A stretch of DNA of 5,653 bases from Sedimenticola sp. (GCA_027041035.1 JALULB010000025.1:1-5653); one strand, 5' to 3'. Shown: positions 1 through 4,689, counted from the stretch's first letter. Translations and numbers: made by a program. The notes: generated from the sequence alone by a model not told the origin.

Positions 1-600
1 CATCGGCAGGCAGCGCGGCAGAAACCAACGCTTGTTGTCACGTGCTTCGTCATAAGGGAAGGCAGCGTTGAAATGCACCTCCTTGCAACTGATCGAATCG
101 CCAAAGGAAAACGGCGTCTGGCTGCCGGCACGGCAGGCGAACTCCCATTCCGCTTCGGTGGGCAGGCGATAGCGCTGCCCGCTACGCGCGCCGAGCCAGT
201 TGCAGTAGGCTTCGGCGTCGGCGACGCGAATATTCATCACCGGGTAGCGACCGTTGGCGCGAATCAGGTCCGGGCGCCAGCGCCAGCCGGTCGACGCGGT
301 GAAGCAGGCGTATTCATCTGCGGTCACGCAGTAGCGGCCGATGGCGAACGGACGCTCGATGGCGCGGTAGTGCCGAGGGGTTTCTTCGATCCGCGCGCCG
401 AATTCGTGATGACCAGCGCCCATCTCGAAGCGGCCGGCCGGAATCACGATCATCTCTGGCGCCGGTATATCGGTCAGGTCACGAAAACCGACCGGATGCG
501 CGTGGCGTTCCGCCGTGCGCCATTGCAGCCGCAGGCGTTCGCGTTCATCGAGGTCCGGCAGGAAGGGCAGCTCGGAGGGCAGTTCCCGGGCATAGGGCAT
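1..600 (-). CDS. Formylglycine-generating-enzyme (SUMF1/FGE-sulfatase) superfamily protein, N-terminal part, runs off left edge
   Basis: The 200 visible codons read MPYARELPSELP... and match the FGE-sulfatase fold. The opening strand motif MIVIPAGRFEMGA is at about residues 55-67. The core continues with TPRHYRAIERPFAIGRYCVT, PVMNIRVADAEAYCNWL (about 120-136) and the family hallmark RLPTEAEWEFACRAG (about 144-158). Members include formylglycine-generating enzymes, EgtB/OvoA-type sulfoxide synthases, PvdO-like proteins and many C-type-lectin-like proteins of unknown role. The catalytic cysteine pair of true FGE lies further C-terminal, beyond position 1, so activity cannot be judged. There is no signal peptide. 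The start at 600 is the first Met in frame; the frame stays open upstream until a TAG at 654-652 inside the MITE. Shine-Dalgarno support is weak (GGA about 9 bases upstream). It probably formed an operon with the 849-1424 gene before the MITE inserted. The family is sure, the substrate unknown. Confidence 0.9.
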   Translation of the reverse strand, partial: MPYARELPSELPFLPDLDERERLRLQWRTAERHAHPVGFRDLTDIPAPEMIVIPAGRFEMGAGHHEFGARIEETPRHYRAIERPFAIGRYCVTADEYACFTASTGWRWRPDLIRANGRYPVMNIRVADAEAYCNWLGARSGQRYRLPTEAEWEFACRAGSQTPFSFGDSISCKEVHFNAAFPYDEARDNKRWFLPRCLPM

Positions 601-630
601 GACGGCGTATCCATGGTGAAATTGGCGCGG

Positions 631-659
631 ATTATAGAGGATCAGTCGTAACTACTCAG
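631..659 (-). promoter_or_regulatory. Candidate promoter for the FGE-like gene, partly inside the MITE
   Basis: On the minus strand a perfect TATAAT lies at 636-631, about 30 bases upstream of the start codon at 600. Seventeen bases further upstream is CTGAGT (659-654), a poor -35 (3 of 6) that lies within the left inverted repeat of the MITE. If real, this is a hybrid promoter: native -10, transposon-supplied -35 region. The -10 match is seen directly; activity is inferred. Confidence 0.3.
640..647. repeat. Target site duplication, left copy (GATCAGTC)
   Basis: GATCAGTC directly abuts the left end of the MITE and is repeated exactly at 847-854 on the other side. The length of 8 bp is that produced by IS66-family transposition. 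In the pre-insertion locus this octamer contained the TGA stop (644-642 on the minus strand) of the gene now ending at 849. Confidence 0.93.
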
Positions 660-846
660 CTAACCGCTGAAATGCGCCAGCTCTGCGTTCAAAAATGGTC
701 ATTTACACTTGTAACCCGGCAATTGCTCCTGCATTGCCCTAATAAGTTACATCCCTGTAACGATCACATTTTTCGCCTTGATCTGACGCATTTCAGCGGC
801 GATCTGAGCAATTACCCTTTATTTGATCTGCTTGCTGAGTAGTTAC
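648..846. mobile_element. 199-bp MITE, IS66-type ends, complete copy
   Basis: The element has perfect 13-bp terminal inverted repeats: GTAACTACTCAGC at 648-660 and GCTGAGTAGTTAC at 834-846. Both sides are flanked by the 8-bp duplication GATCAGTC. It holds no credible reading frame, so it must be moved in trans. IS66-family elements characteristically start with GTAA and duplicate 8 bp, so an IS66-family transposase is the likely mobiliser. A subterminal perfect inverted repeat CCGCTGAAATGCG (664-676) / CGCATTTCAGCGG (787-799) and several nested small hairpins (746-761, 718-738) give a nearly full-length fold-back structure. A second copy begins at 5552 with 101 of 102 visible bases identical. 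That this is a transposed unit is close to certain; the family assignment is inferred from ends and duplication length. Confidence 0.92.
787..846. repeat. Double right terminus of the MITE
   Basis: The outer right repeat is GCTGAGTAGTTAC (834-846). Thirty-one bases inside it sits a degenerate second terminus, CTGAGCAATTAC (804-815), next to CGCATTTCAGCGG (787-799). The inner block 787-815, reverse-complemented, matches the left end 648-676 at 24 of 29 positions, whereas the outer repeat matches only over 13 bp. This suggests that an older right end was extended or replaced. Confidence 0.8.
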
Positions 847-854
847 GATCAGTC
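847..854. repeat. Target site duplication, right copy (GATCAGTC)
   Basis: Exact repeat of 640-647. Its minus strand reads GACTGATC and contains the GAC codon and TGA stop that end the 849-1424 gene, so the duplication rebuilt the end of that gene. Confidence 0.93.
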
Positions 855-1424
855 TTCCAGTTTCAGCGCGCTGATATCCGGGATTTTTGCCGCCTCTTTC
901 TCTTCCTTGAAGGCTTCCAGCGAGCCGGTATTCGCCGGCAGGGCGCTGAGTCCGCTGGTATCGATGTCGGCGGGTGTTGGTTCCGGCGCGTCGCTGATCC
1001 GCGTGCCGGGAGCGTCGAGTTTCAGCGACGTGATGTCCGGCAGCGCCGTGGCCTCGACCGGGGTTGCGCAATCCTCCAGGCTGCCGGTTGCCGCTGGCAG
1101 CAGTTCGAAGTCGGGCATGCTTTCGGGAGCGCTCAGTCGGGGTTTCTTCGCGGCGGGGGCGTCTGTTACGTCATCGGTGGCGGTTTTCTCCACCACGGGA
1201 CGGATATCGATGAGCGCGCCGGCGTCACGAAACATGACCCGGTAACGGATGGCCTTGTCCATATCGACATCGGCCTTGATACGTATCGGCGTGCCCTGAA
1301 ACAGGCGGTCGAGTTTCTTTCCATCGGCACGAAACAGTTTGCCGATTCGCTCGCGTACGGCTTCGAGATCTTGCCCTGGCAAAATCTTGCCGGCGAAATA
1401 GACATCGTATCGTTCAAAGCTCAT
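849..1424 (-). CDS. Hypothetical 191-aa protein: small alpha/beta N-terminal domain plus duplicated acidic C-terminal motif
   Basis: Residues 1-77 (MSFERYDVYFAGKILPGQ...IDIRPVV) form a compact domain. Its pattern (YxVxFxGKILPGxDLxxVxxxxxxLF, then a hydrophobic-basic IRIKADVD stretch, then a final AGALIDIRP strand) resembles an N-terminal domain seen in many uncharacterised gammaproteobacterial proteins; no function is known to me. The rest is Pro/Ala/acidic linker carrying two 29-residue repeats, 109-137 (LPAATGSLE...LPDITSLKLD) and 162-190 (LPANTGSLE...IPDISALKLE), 16 of 29 identical. There is no signal peptide or membrane segment. The start at 1424 has a weak AGG eight bases upstream and a TATAAT at 1471-1466. 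The TGA stop (851-849) lies inside the MITE target duplication, so the MITE touches but does not alter the protein. The downstream neighbour is the FGE-like gene. Confidence 0.85.
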   Translation of the reverse strand: MSFERYDVYFAGKILPGQDLEAVRERIGKLFRADGKKLDRLFQGTPIRIKADVDMDKAIRYRVMFRDAGALIDIRPVVEKTATDDVTDAPAAKKPRLSAPESMPDFELLPAATGSLEDCATPVEATALPDITSLKLDAPGTRISDAPEPTPADIDTSGLSALPANTGSLEAFKEEKEAAKIPDISALKLED

Positions 1425-1646
1425 GCTGGCTACCTGACATGGATGGCGTGCGATTCCTGTCTATTATTATAGCCTCCACCACCCAAACCCCGGAACTATC
1501 GCGCGCGCCTTGCGCCCGTGGCCGTGTCGCTCGTGGTTATGGAGGGCGGCTTTGTGGCCCTGCACAAGAAGATGACGCGCACGCCGGGGTCCGGGGTCTG
1601 GCTGGTGGCGGCTATCGTTAAATCACGGCGGACGGAGGCTATATCT
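1425..1646. other. Divergent intergenic region (222 bp)
   Basis: This separates the minus-strand 849-1424 gene from the plus-strand 1647-2198 gene, so it should hold promoters for both. The only strong promoter-like element I see is TATAAT on the minus strand at 1471-1466. For the plus strand I find no convincing -35/-10 pair, only the Shine-Dalgarno GGAGG at 1634-1638. Open frames crossing it lack ribosome sites and look incidental. Confidence 0.6.
1466..1471 (-). promoter_or_regulatory. Candidate -10 box for the 191-aa protein gene
   Basis: The minus strand reads GGCTATAATAATAG, giving a consensus TATAAT whose nearest base is 41 bases upstream of the ATG at 1424. The -35 region is poor (TTCCGG at 1495-1490 with an 18-base spacer), so an activator may be needed or the site may be spurious. 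Confidence 0.4.
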
Positions 1647-2198
1647 ATGAATCTTAGCGGTTATCGACTCCATCGGCTGAATCCAGCCTGGGAGCCTTGC
1701 GCGCACGAGATTCTGTTTCATACCTCCCGTTACGCGGGCGCGGCGGAACACTGGTTGCGCGATCAGGCCGATCTGCCGGCGTTCTCGTTGCGGGACTATC
1801 GGGCGCAATGCCTGGCGCCGGCGCAGCGGCGCTTCGCCGCGGTACTGATGACCTATCCGTTGACCGTGGATACCAGTCGCTCGGTGTGTTGGTTCGTGCG
1901 CCAGGCCGCCAGTGGTCGACTGGCCTGCGCGGCCTGCGTCGCGGAGGATTTCCTGCATTGTCCCCGGCACGCGCGTGCCGAGGCGTCGCTCGCGGAGGTG
2001 GCGCCTTGCGACCCTTTCCTCAACATGGCTTCGCGTCTGCATCTGCGCGCACGGGTCGAGGGCAAATGCATATGGGTGAGTTTCTCCAGGCTCGTTTACT
2101 GGCTGGACGCATCCAATCCGGTGATTCGCGGCAATCTGCAAGACGCCTTGAGTCTGCTTGGGCGGCATGGCTATCGGCTTCGTCCGCGGAAGGGTTGA
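1647..2198 (+). CDS. Cysteine-rich hypothetical protein, 183 aa
   Basis: The ATG at 1647 is chosen because GGAGG (1634-1638) stands eight bases upstream; the frame is open a further 43 codons upstream without a ribosome site. The product is soluble-looking, with no signal peptide or membrane helix. It has eight cysteines (residues 18, 55, 81, 94, 97, 105, 121, 141). The centre reads CAACVAEDFLHCPRH, that is C94-x2-C97-x7-C105-x2-H108, an arrangement that could bind zinc or an iron-sulfur centre. The C-terminal part (RLHLRARVEGKCIWVSFSRLVYWLD... to LGRHGYRLRPRKG) is basic with alternating hydrophobics. I do not recognise a family. It stands alone on its strand, about 390 bp upstream of the sulfur globule gene and divergent from the 849-1424 gene. 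Coding status is supported by the ribosome site and length; the opposite strand is also open here, which is common at this base composition. Confidence 0.7.
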   Translation: MNLSGYRLHRLNPAWEPCAHEILFHTSRYAGAAEHWLRDQADLPAFSLRDYRAQCLAPAQRRFAAVLMTYPLTVDTSRSVCWFVRQAASGRLACAACVAEDFLHCPRHARAEASLAEVAPCDPFLNMASRLHLRARVEGKCIWVSFSRLVYWLDASNPVIRGNLQDALSLLGRHGYRLRPRKG

Positions 2199-2587
2199 TG
2201 AGCGGGTTCCCCGCGTTGCGCTCGGCGAAATGGCCCGCAAGCCAGCATTCAGCGTTTGCACGCGGGAGGCGATATGAAATTACCGATTTCATTATTGGTA
2301 AATTTATATGTAATGGAAAGCTAAAGTATTCGCATCGGAATGATCTGAAGCCTATACTGCCTCCGGCATGCAACAGACATGCTCCGCACCATAACAGGTT
2401 GGAGGCGCCTTCCTCGTGAATCTTGATCGAGGGGGCATTCAGTGTTGTCTGGAGCGTGGTTTTTTCGAGGTGTTTTTTTATCGGAAAGTCAGGTTAAAAA
2501 ATGCCGGAACTCCCGTGCTCCCTGCGGGCTGAGGCTTCAGGCTCTGCGGGAATCCATATTCTCTCGTTCATTTGAGGAAAAGACATT
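2199..2587. other. 389-bp non-coding region, presumed control and leader region of the sulfur globule gene
   Basis: The stretch turns markedly A+T-rich around 2275-2345 and again around 2459-2502, unlike its coding neighbours. It holds short inverted repeats: TGAAAT/ATTTCA (2275-2280, 2286-2291), GCATG/CATGC (2366-2370, 2378-2382), CCTCG/CGAGG (2412-2416, 2428-2432) and TTTTTTA/TAAAAAA (2474-2480, 2495-2501). CTGCGGG is directly repeated at 2522-2528 and 2544-2550. The ribosome site GAGGA (2574-2578) is nine bases from the ATG at 2588. No credible gene lies here. Confidence 0.6.
2329..2358 (+). promoter_or_regulatory. Weak candidate promoter for the sulfur globule protein gene
   Basis: TATACT at 2353-2358 resembles a -10 box (5 of 6). 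TTCGCA at 2329-2334, 18 bases upstream, matches a -35 at 4 of 6. The 5-bp inverted repeat GCATG/CATGC (2366-2382) would overlap the transcription start, as an operator might. This implies a leader of about 220 bases. A start nearer the gene cannot be excluded. Confidence 0.25.
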
Positions 2588-3007
2588 ATGAGAAAAGTCA
2601 GCAAGATCGTCGCGGCAGCTGCTCTCGCGTCCGTTTCTGTGTTCGCCATGTCCAGCGCTAGCGCCTGGTGGGGTCCATGGGGCAACAACGGCTGGGGAAA
2701 CAACAACGGCTGGGGAAATGGTAACGGTTGGGGCAACGGCTGGGGCGACGGTTCCGGTTCCGGTGATTTCAGCATGAACTTCAGCGGTTCGGGTCGTGGC
2801 GCGGGCAGTGGCTACGGCAGCGGTTACGGTAACGGCTACAACAGCTACTATGGTCGTGGTTATGGCTATCCCTATGGCGGTGGTTATCCGGGTTACTACG
2901 GCGCGCCGCCGGTTGCGCCCTATGGTGGTCCTGGCATGATGGCGCCTCCGGCTCCGCCCGCGCCTCCAGCGCCGCCTGCTCCGCAGGCCGCTCCCAGCGC
3001 CCAATAA
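2588..3007 (+). CDS. Sulfur globule envelope protein (SgpA/SgpB, CV1/CV2 type)
   Basis: The 139-aa product starts with a Sec signal peptide (basic MRKVSK, hydrophobic core, cleavage expected after SSASA at residue 26). The mature 113 residues are low complexity. Residues 27-55 are Trp-Gly-Asn repeats (WGNNGWGNNNGWGNGNGWG). Residues 56-75 are Ser/Gly-rich with DFSMNFSGSGRG. Residues 76-116 are Gly/Tyr-rich (GRGYGYPYGGGYPGYYG). The end is a PAPP repeat (119-132). This matches the known sulfur globule proteins of purple sulfur bacteria, structural proteins that coat periplasmic sulfur globules stored during sulfide or thiosulfate oxidation. The mature chain has no Cys, so it cannot bind sulfur covalently, as also known for the family. 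The ribosome site GAGGA is nine bases upstream, and a strong terminator follows 27 bases after the stop, indicating a monocistronic gene. Assignment to sgpA or sgpB is not possible by eye. A generic Gly-rich surface protein is the alternative. Confidence 0.85.
   Translation: MRKVSKIVAAAALASVSVFAMSSASAWWGPWGNNGWGNNNGWGNGNGWGNGWGDGSGSGDFSMNFSGSGRGAGSGYGSGYGNGYNSYYGRGYGYPYGGGYPGYYGAPPVAPYGGPGMMAPPAPPAPPAPPAPQAAPSAQ
2681..2752 (+). repeat. Trp-Gly-Asn coding repeats in the sulfur globule gene
   Basis: This codes for residues 32-55, an irregular array of GNNGW / GNGW units. AACGGCTGGGG and close variants recur four times (AACGGTTGGGG once), so the array could expand or contract by slippage or recombination. 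Confidence 0.75.
2942..2983 (+). repeat. Pro-Pro-Ala coding repeats in the sulfur globule gene
   Basis: This codes for residues 119-132, about four PPA/APP triplets, ahead of the Gln/Ala/Pro tail. Codons vary between copies, so the repeat looks conserved at protein level rather than freshly duplicated. Confidence 0.75.
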
Positions 3008-3033
3008 GTACAACAGCAACAGCCTTAATTTCA

Positions 3034-3057
3034 AGCCGGGCATTGCCCGGCTTTTTT
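3034..3057 (+). terminator. Rho-independent terminator after the sulfur globule gene
   Basis: AGCCGGGC (3034-3041) pairs perfectly with GCCCGGCT (3045-3052) over a three-base loop and runs directly into a T stretch ending at 3057. The stem is GC-rich and sits 27 bases after the stop codon at 3007. It separates this gene from the secreted protein at 3146. Confidence 0.93.
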
Positions 3058-3145
3058 GCGTCCGAAGAAATGAATCGTGGTGTGCCGGGGTCTTTATTTG
3101 TGCAGTTCACTGAAGCAGAAATTATTAATCCACGAGGATAGCACG

Positions 3146-3496
3146 ATGAAAAAAATGATTATTGCAAGCGCGATCGTATTGGTGTCGAGCAGCGCCCTGG
3201 CGGAATGGGAAGATGCCTGGCAGAACCCGGACCTGAACACCGGCGCGGCATTTCATGTGGGTACGCCGACGGTGATGGATCAGCGTCTCGGCTCTACCAG
3301 TCTCGATGATCTGAGCAAGCTGAACCCCGACCTTTATCATGGCGGATCGAGTGCCGGTGTGGCGCGGGCGGCAAGTTTCATCGGGCCGACCTCACTGGAT
3401 GTTTTTCTGGTCGGAAACGATGACAACTATTCCGGTAGCACGGATCTGGGCATCGTTGTCGATGACCGTGGCGAAATGGTCGGTCAGAGCCGGTAG
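3146..3496 (+). CDS. Small secreted acidic protein of unknown function, 116 aa
   Basis: The ATG at 3146 is chosen over the earlier in-frame GTG/ATG region because GAGG (3134-3137) lies eight bases upstream and a signal peptide begins exactly there: MKKM, hydrophobic core, cleavage expected after ALA at residue 19. The mature 97 residues start EWEDAW, are strongly acidic (many Asp, a single Lys), lack Cys, and contain related short segments STSLDDLSKL, PTSLDVFLVG and STDLGIVVDD. These suggest a small beta-strand repeat fold. I do not recognise the family. The protein is expected in the periplasm or outside the cell. It lies 138 bp after the sulfur globule gene but beyond that gene's terminator, so it needs its own promoter, which I cannot identify with confidence. 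A role at the sulfur globule is possible from proximity only. Confidence 0.78.
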   Translation: MKKMIIASAIVLVSSSALAEWEDAWQNPDLNTGAAFHVGTPTVMDQRLGSTSLDDLSKLNPDLYHGGSSAGVARAASFIGPTSLDVFLVGNDDNYSGSTDLGIVVDDRGEMVGQSR

Positions 3497-3610
3497 CATG
3501 ATGAGCGGACGGGTAGCACATCCGTAAGGATGCGGATGTCGCCGTCGGTGGTTCTCATGCGGGTTCTCTCGCCCAGGGAGATGTGGCGTGGCGGGAGAGG
3601 CCTTCGATGT
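3497..3610. other. Convergent intergenic region with two hairpins
   Basis: The plus-strand gene ending at 3496 and the minus-strand thioredoxin ending at 3611 face each other here. ACATCCG (3518-3524) pairs with CGGATGT (3533-3539) over an eight-base loop. CTCTC plus GCC (3566-3573) can pair with GGC plus GAGAG (3590-3599), with a bulge. Neither is followed by a T run on either strand, so these are possible transcript-end structures rather than classic terminators. Confidence 0.4.
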
Positions 3611-4000
3611 TCAAGCCTCAAGAAATCTTATCAACTTCTCCATATTCTGCGGGCCGAGACGAATGTCCTCGATCCTGCCGGAGCGCATCAGGATGAATGT
3701 GGGTGTCGCGCGGATATTCATCTGTTGGGCCGCTGCCAGGTCGTCGTGTACGTTGAGTTTCACGATGTTCTTGCCGGCGTTCGCCAGTTCGTCGACACGC
3801 GGCGTGATGGATTTGCACGGGCCACAGGTCGGACTGTAGGCGTAGATGATCAACGGCCGGCTGGTATCGGCGGTGCGCAGGCTGCCGGGCAGTACTTTCA
3901 GGGTATCACCCTTCATGCGTCCTGCCTGCCAGCGTGTCCACAGCATGAACAGCAGCATCGGGATGGAGATAATCGCAATCAGATAGACGAACCATGGCAT
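3611..4000 (-). CDS. Membrane-anchored thioredoxin-like protein, 129 aa
   Basis: Residues 4-21 (FVYLIAIISIPMLLFMLW) form one membrane helix. A thioredoxin fold follows: strand PLIIYAYSP, active site C59-G-P-C62, partner strand NIVKLNVHDD (78-87) and the cis-proline loop RATPTFIL (Pro100). It should reduce or exchange disulfides at the membrane. Two features depart from classical thioredoxin. The buried acid six residues before the first active-site Cys (Asp26 in E. coli) is Tyr53, and the Trp before CGPC is Thr58. Positive charges after the helix (R23, R28, K30) favour a cytoplasmic C-terminal domain, although such anchored thioredoxins are often periplasmic, so topology is open. The start at 4000 has GGAG seven bases upstream. 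It is convergent with the secreted-protein gene and 148 bp from the 153-aa gene upstream. Confidence 0.92.
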   Translation of the reverse strand: MPWFVYLIAIISIPMLLFMLWTRWQAGRMKGDTLKVLPGSLRTADTSRPLIIYAYSPTCGPCKSITPRVDELANAGKNIVKLNVHDDLAAAQQMNIRATPTFILMRSGRIEDIRLGPQNMEKLIRFLEA

Positions 4001-4081
4001 GGCTTTGCTCCGCTAAGGGTGAGCCTGCCATGCTATGGCGCTACGCGCGTGGGTGCAATCGATAGCGTGATTCGCCTCGTT

Positions 4082-4133
4082 GTCGCCAAGCGCGGAACAG
4101 CGTGTGTGAATGCGGGTGCGCGACGCTGGCGAC
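4082..4133. repeat. Long-loop inverted repeat between the thioredoxin and 153-aa genes
   Basis: GTCGCCAAGCG (4082-4092) is the near-perfect reverse complement of CGCTGGCGAC (4124-4133), ten pairs with one bulged A over a 31-base loop. It lies just downstream of the 4149 stop on the minus strand and could end or stabilise that transcript. No T run follows. Confidence 0.4.
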
Positions 4134-4148
4134 GGTGATGCTCTGGCC

Positions 4149-4610
4149 TCAGCTCAGCAGTAACGAGATGGAGCGTGCGGTCCAGTGATCGTCGCCGAGC
4201 GCCGGGCGTTTCAGATCGTTCCATAGCGAACTGATCTGATCGAGCGACAGGGCGTTGTCCTGGAATTCCCGGGCCTCGCGGCGCAGTGCCGCGATATAGT
4301 CGCGATTGCCGACGATCTCGATCATCTGCTCCGGGTGCTCGATCCGGTGCCCTTGGCGCTGCAAAGCCGCCATGGCGTCTTCCAGTGGCATTTCGCTCAA
4401 CAGCTTTCTCGCGAGCGCCTGAATTTCGGGCGACGCTTCCGCGGGCTTTGCGGCACGGGGCGCGAGTTCGGGCGGGCTGTCGAACAGCTTGCGCATGTCG
4501 ACAACGGCTTGCGTCGTCGTATCGCACGCCAGGTGAGGGTACGCCCGGTTCAATCGGTCGAGGTGGTCGACCATGTCGACGATGGTCTGTTTGGGTTTGA
4601 GTTTGGCCAT
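4149..4610 (-). CDS. Hypothetical 153-aa soluble helical protein
   Basis: The product begins MAKLKPKQTIVDMVDHLDRLNRAYPHL and is predicted mostly helical, with no signal peptide or membrane segment and a single Cys (C29). Segments in order: a helix at 9-23, a DTTTQAVVDMRKLF helix (30-43), a Pro/Ala-rich linker (46-60), helix PEIQALARKLLSEM (61-74), a region ending in IEHPEQMIEIVGNRDYIAALRREAREFQ (90-117), and a C-terminal SLDQISSLWNDLKRPALGDDHW. I do not recognise the family. The start at 4610 is preferred: a GGA stands eight bases upstream, while the longer open frame reaching back to 4961 would overlap the acyltransferase gene antiparallel in frame usage and lacks that gene's protein-like composition. 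It lies 94 bp downstream of the acyltransferase on the same strand with no terminator between, so the two may be cotranscribed. Confidence 0.8.
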   Translation of the reverse strand: MAKLKPKQTIVDMVDHLDRLNRAYPHLACDTTTQAVVDMRKLFDSPPELAPRAAKPAEASPEIQALARKLLSEMPLEDAMAALQRQGHRIEHPEQMIEIVGNRDYIAALRREAREFQDNALSLDQISSLWNDLKRPALGDDHWTARSISLLLS

Positions 4611-4689
4611 GATCCGGTTCCGCTGGTTGATGTCTGCCGCTTCAGATTGGCGGCCGGGCGCTGGAATAGTTGAATCAGGCCAGCCGGAG

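Noticed and set aside
73..651. Plus-strand 192-codon open frame
   Set aside because: It lies opposite the FGE-like gene, whose conserved motifs are unmistakable, and its 3' end runs into the MITE.
823..1245. Plus-strand Ser/Ala-rich open frame
   Set aside because: It is opposite the 849-1424 gene and starts inside the MITE; its composition is that of an antisense shadow.
2203..2215. GCGGGTTCCCCGC hairpin as a terminator of the 1647-2198 gene
   Set aside because: The stem is only five pairs and no T run follows.
1697..2419. Second plus-strand open frame of 240 codons
   Set aside because: It overlaps the 1647-2198 gene out of frame, has no ribosome site, and continues through A+T-rich non-coding sequence.
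2681..2983. Repeats in this stretch as a CRISPR array or tandem non-coding repeat
   Set aside because: They are codon-level repeats within a reading frame having a signal peptide, with no spacers of uniform length.
2537..3043. Minus-strand Arg/Thr/Val-rich open frame opposite the sulfur globule gene
   Set aside because: Gly/Tyr/Pro-rich coding repeats leave the antisense frames open by chance; it also crosses the terminator.
3530..4138. Plus-strand 202-codon open frame
   Set aside because: It is opposite the thioredoxin gene with its CGPC site, and has no protein-like features of its own.
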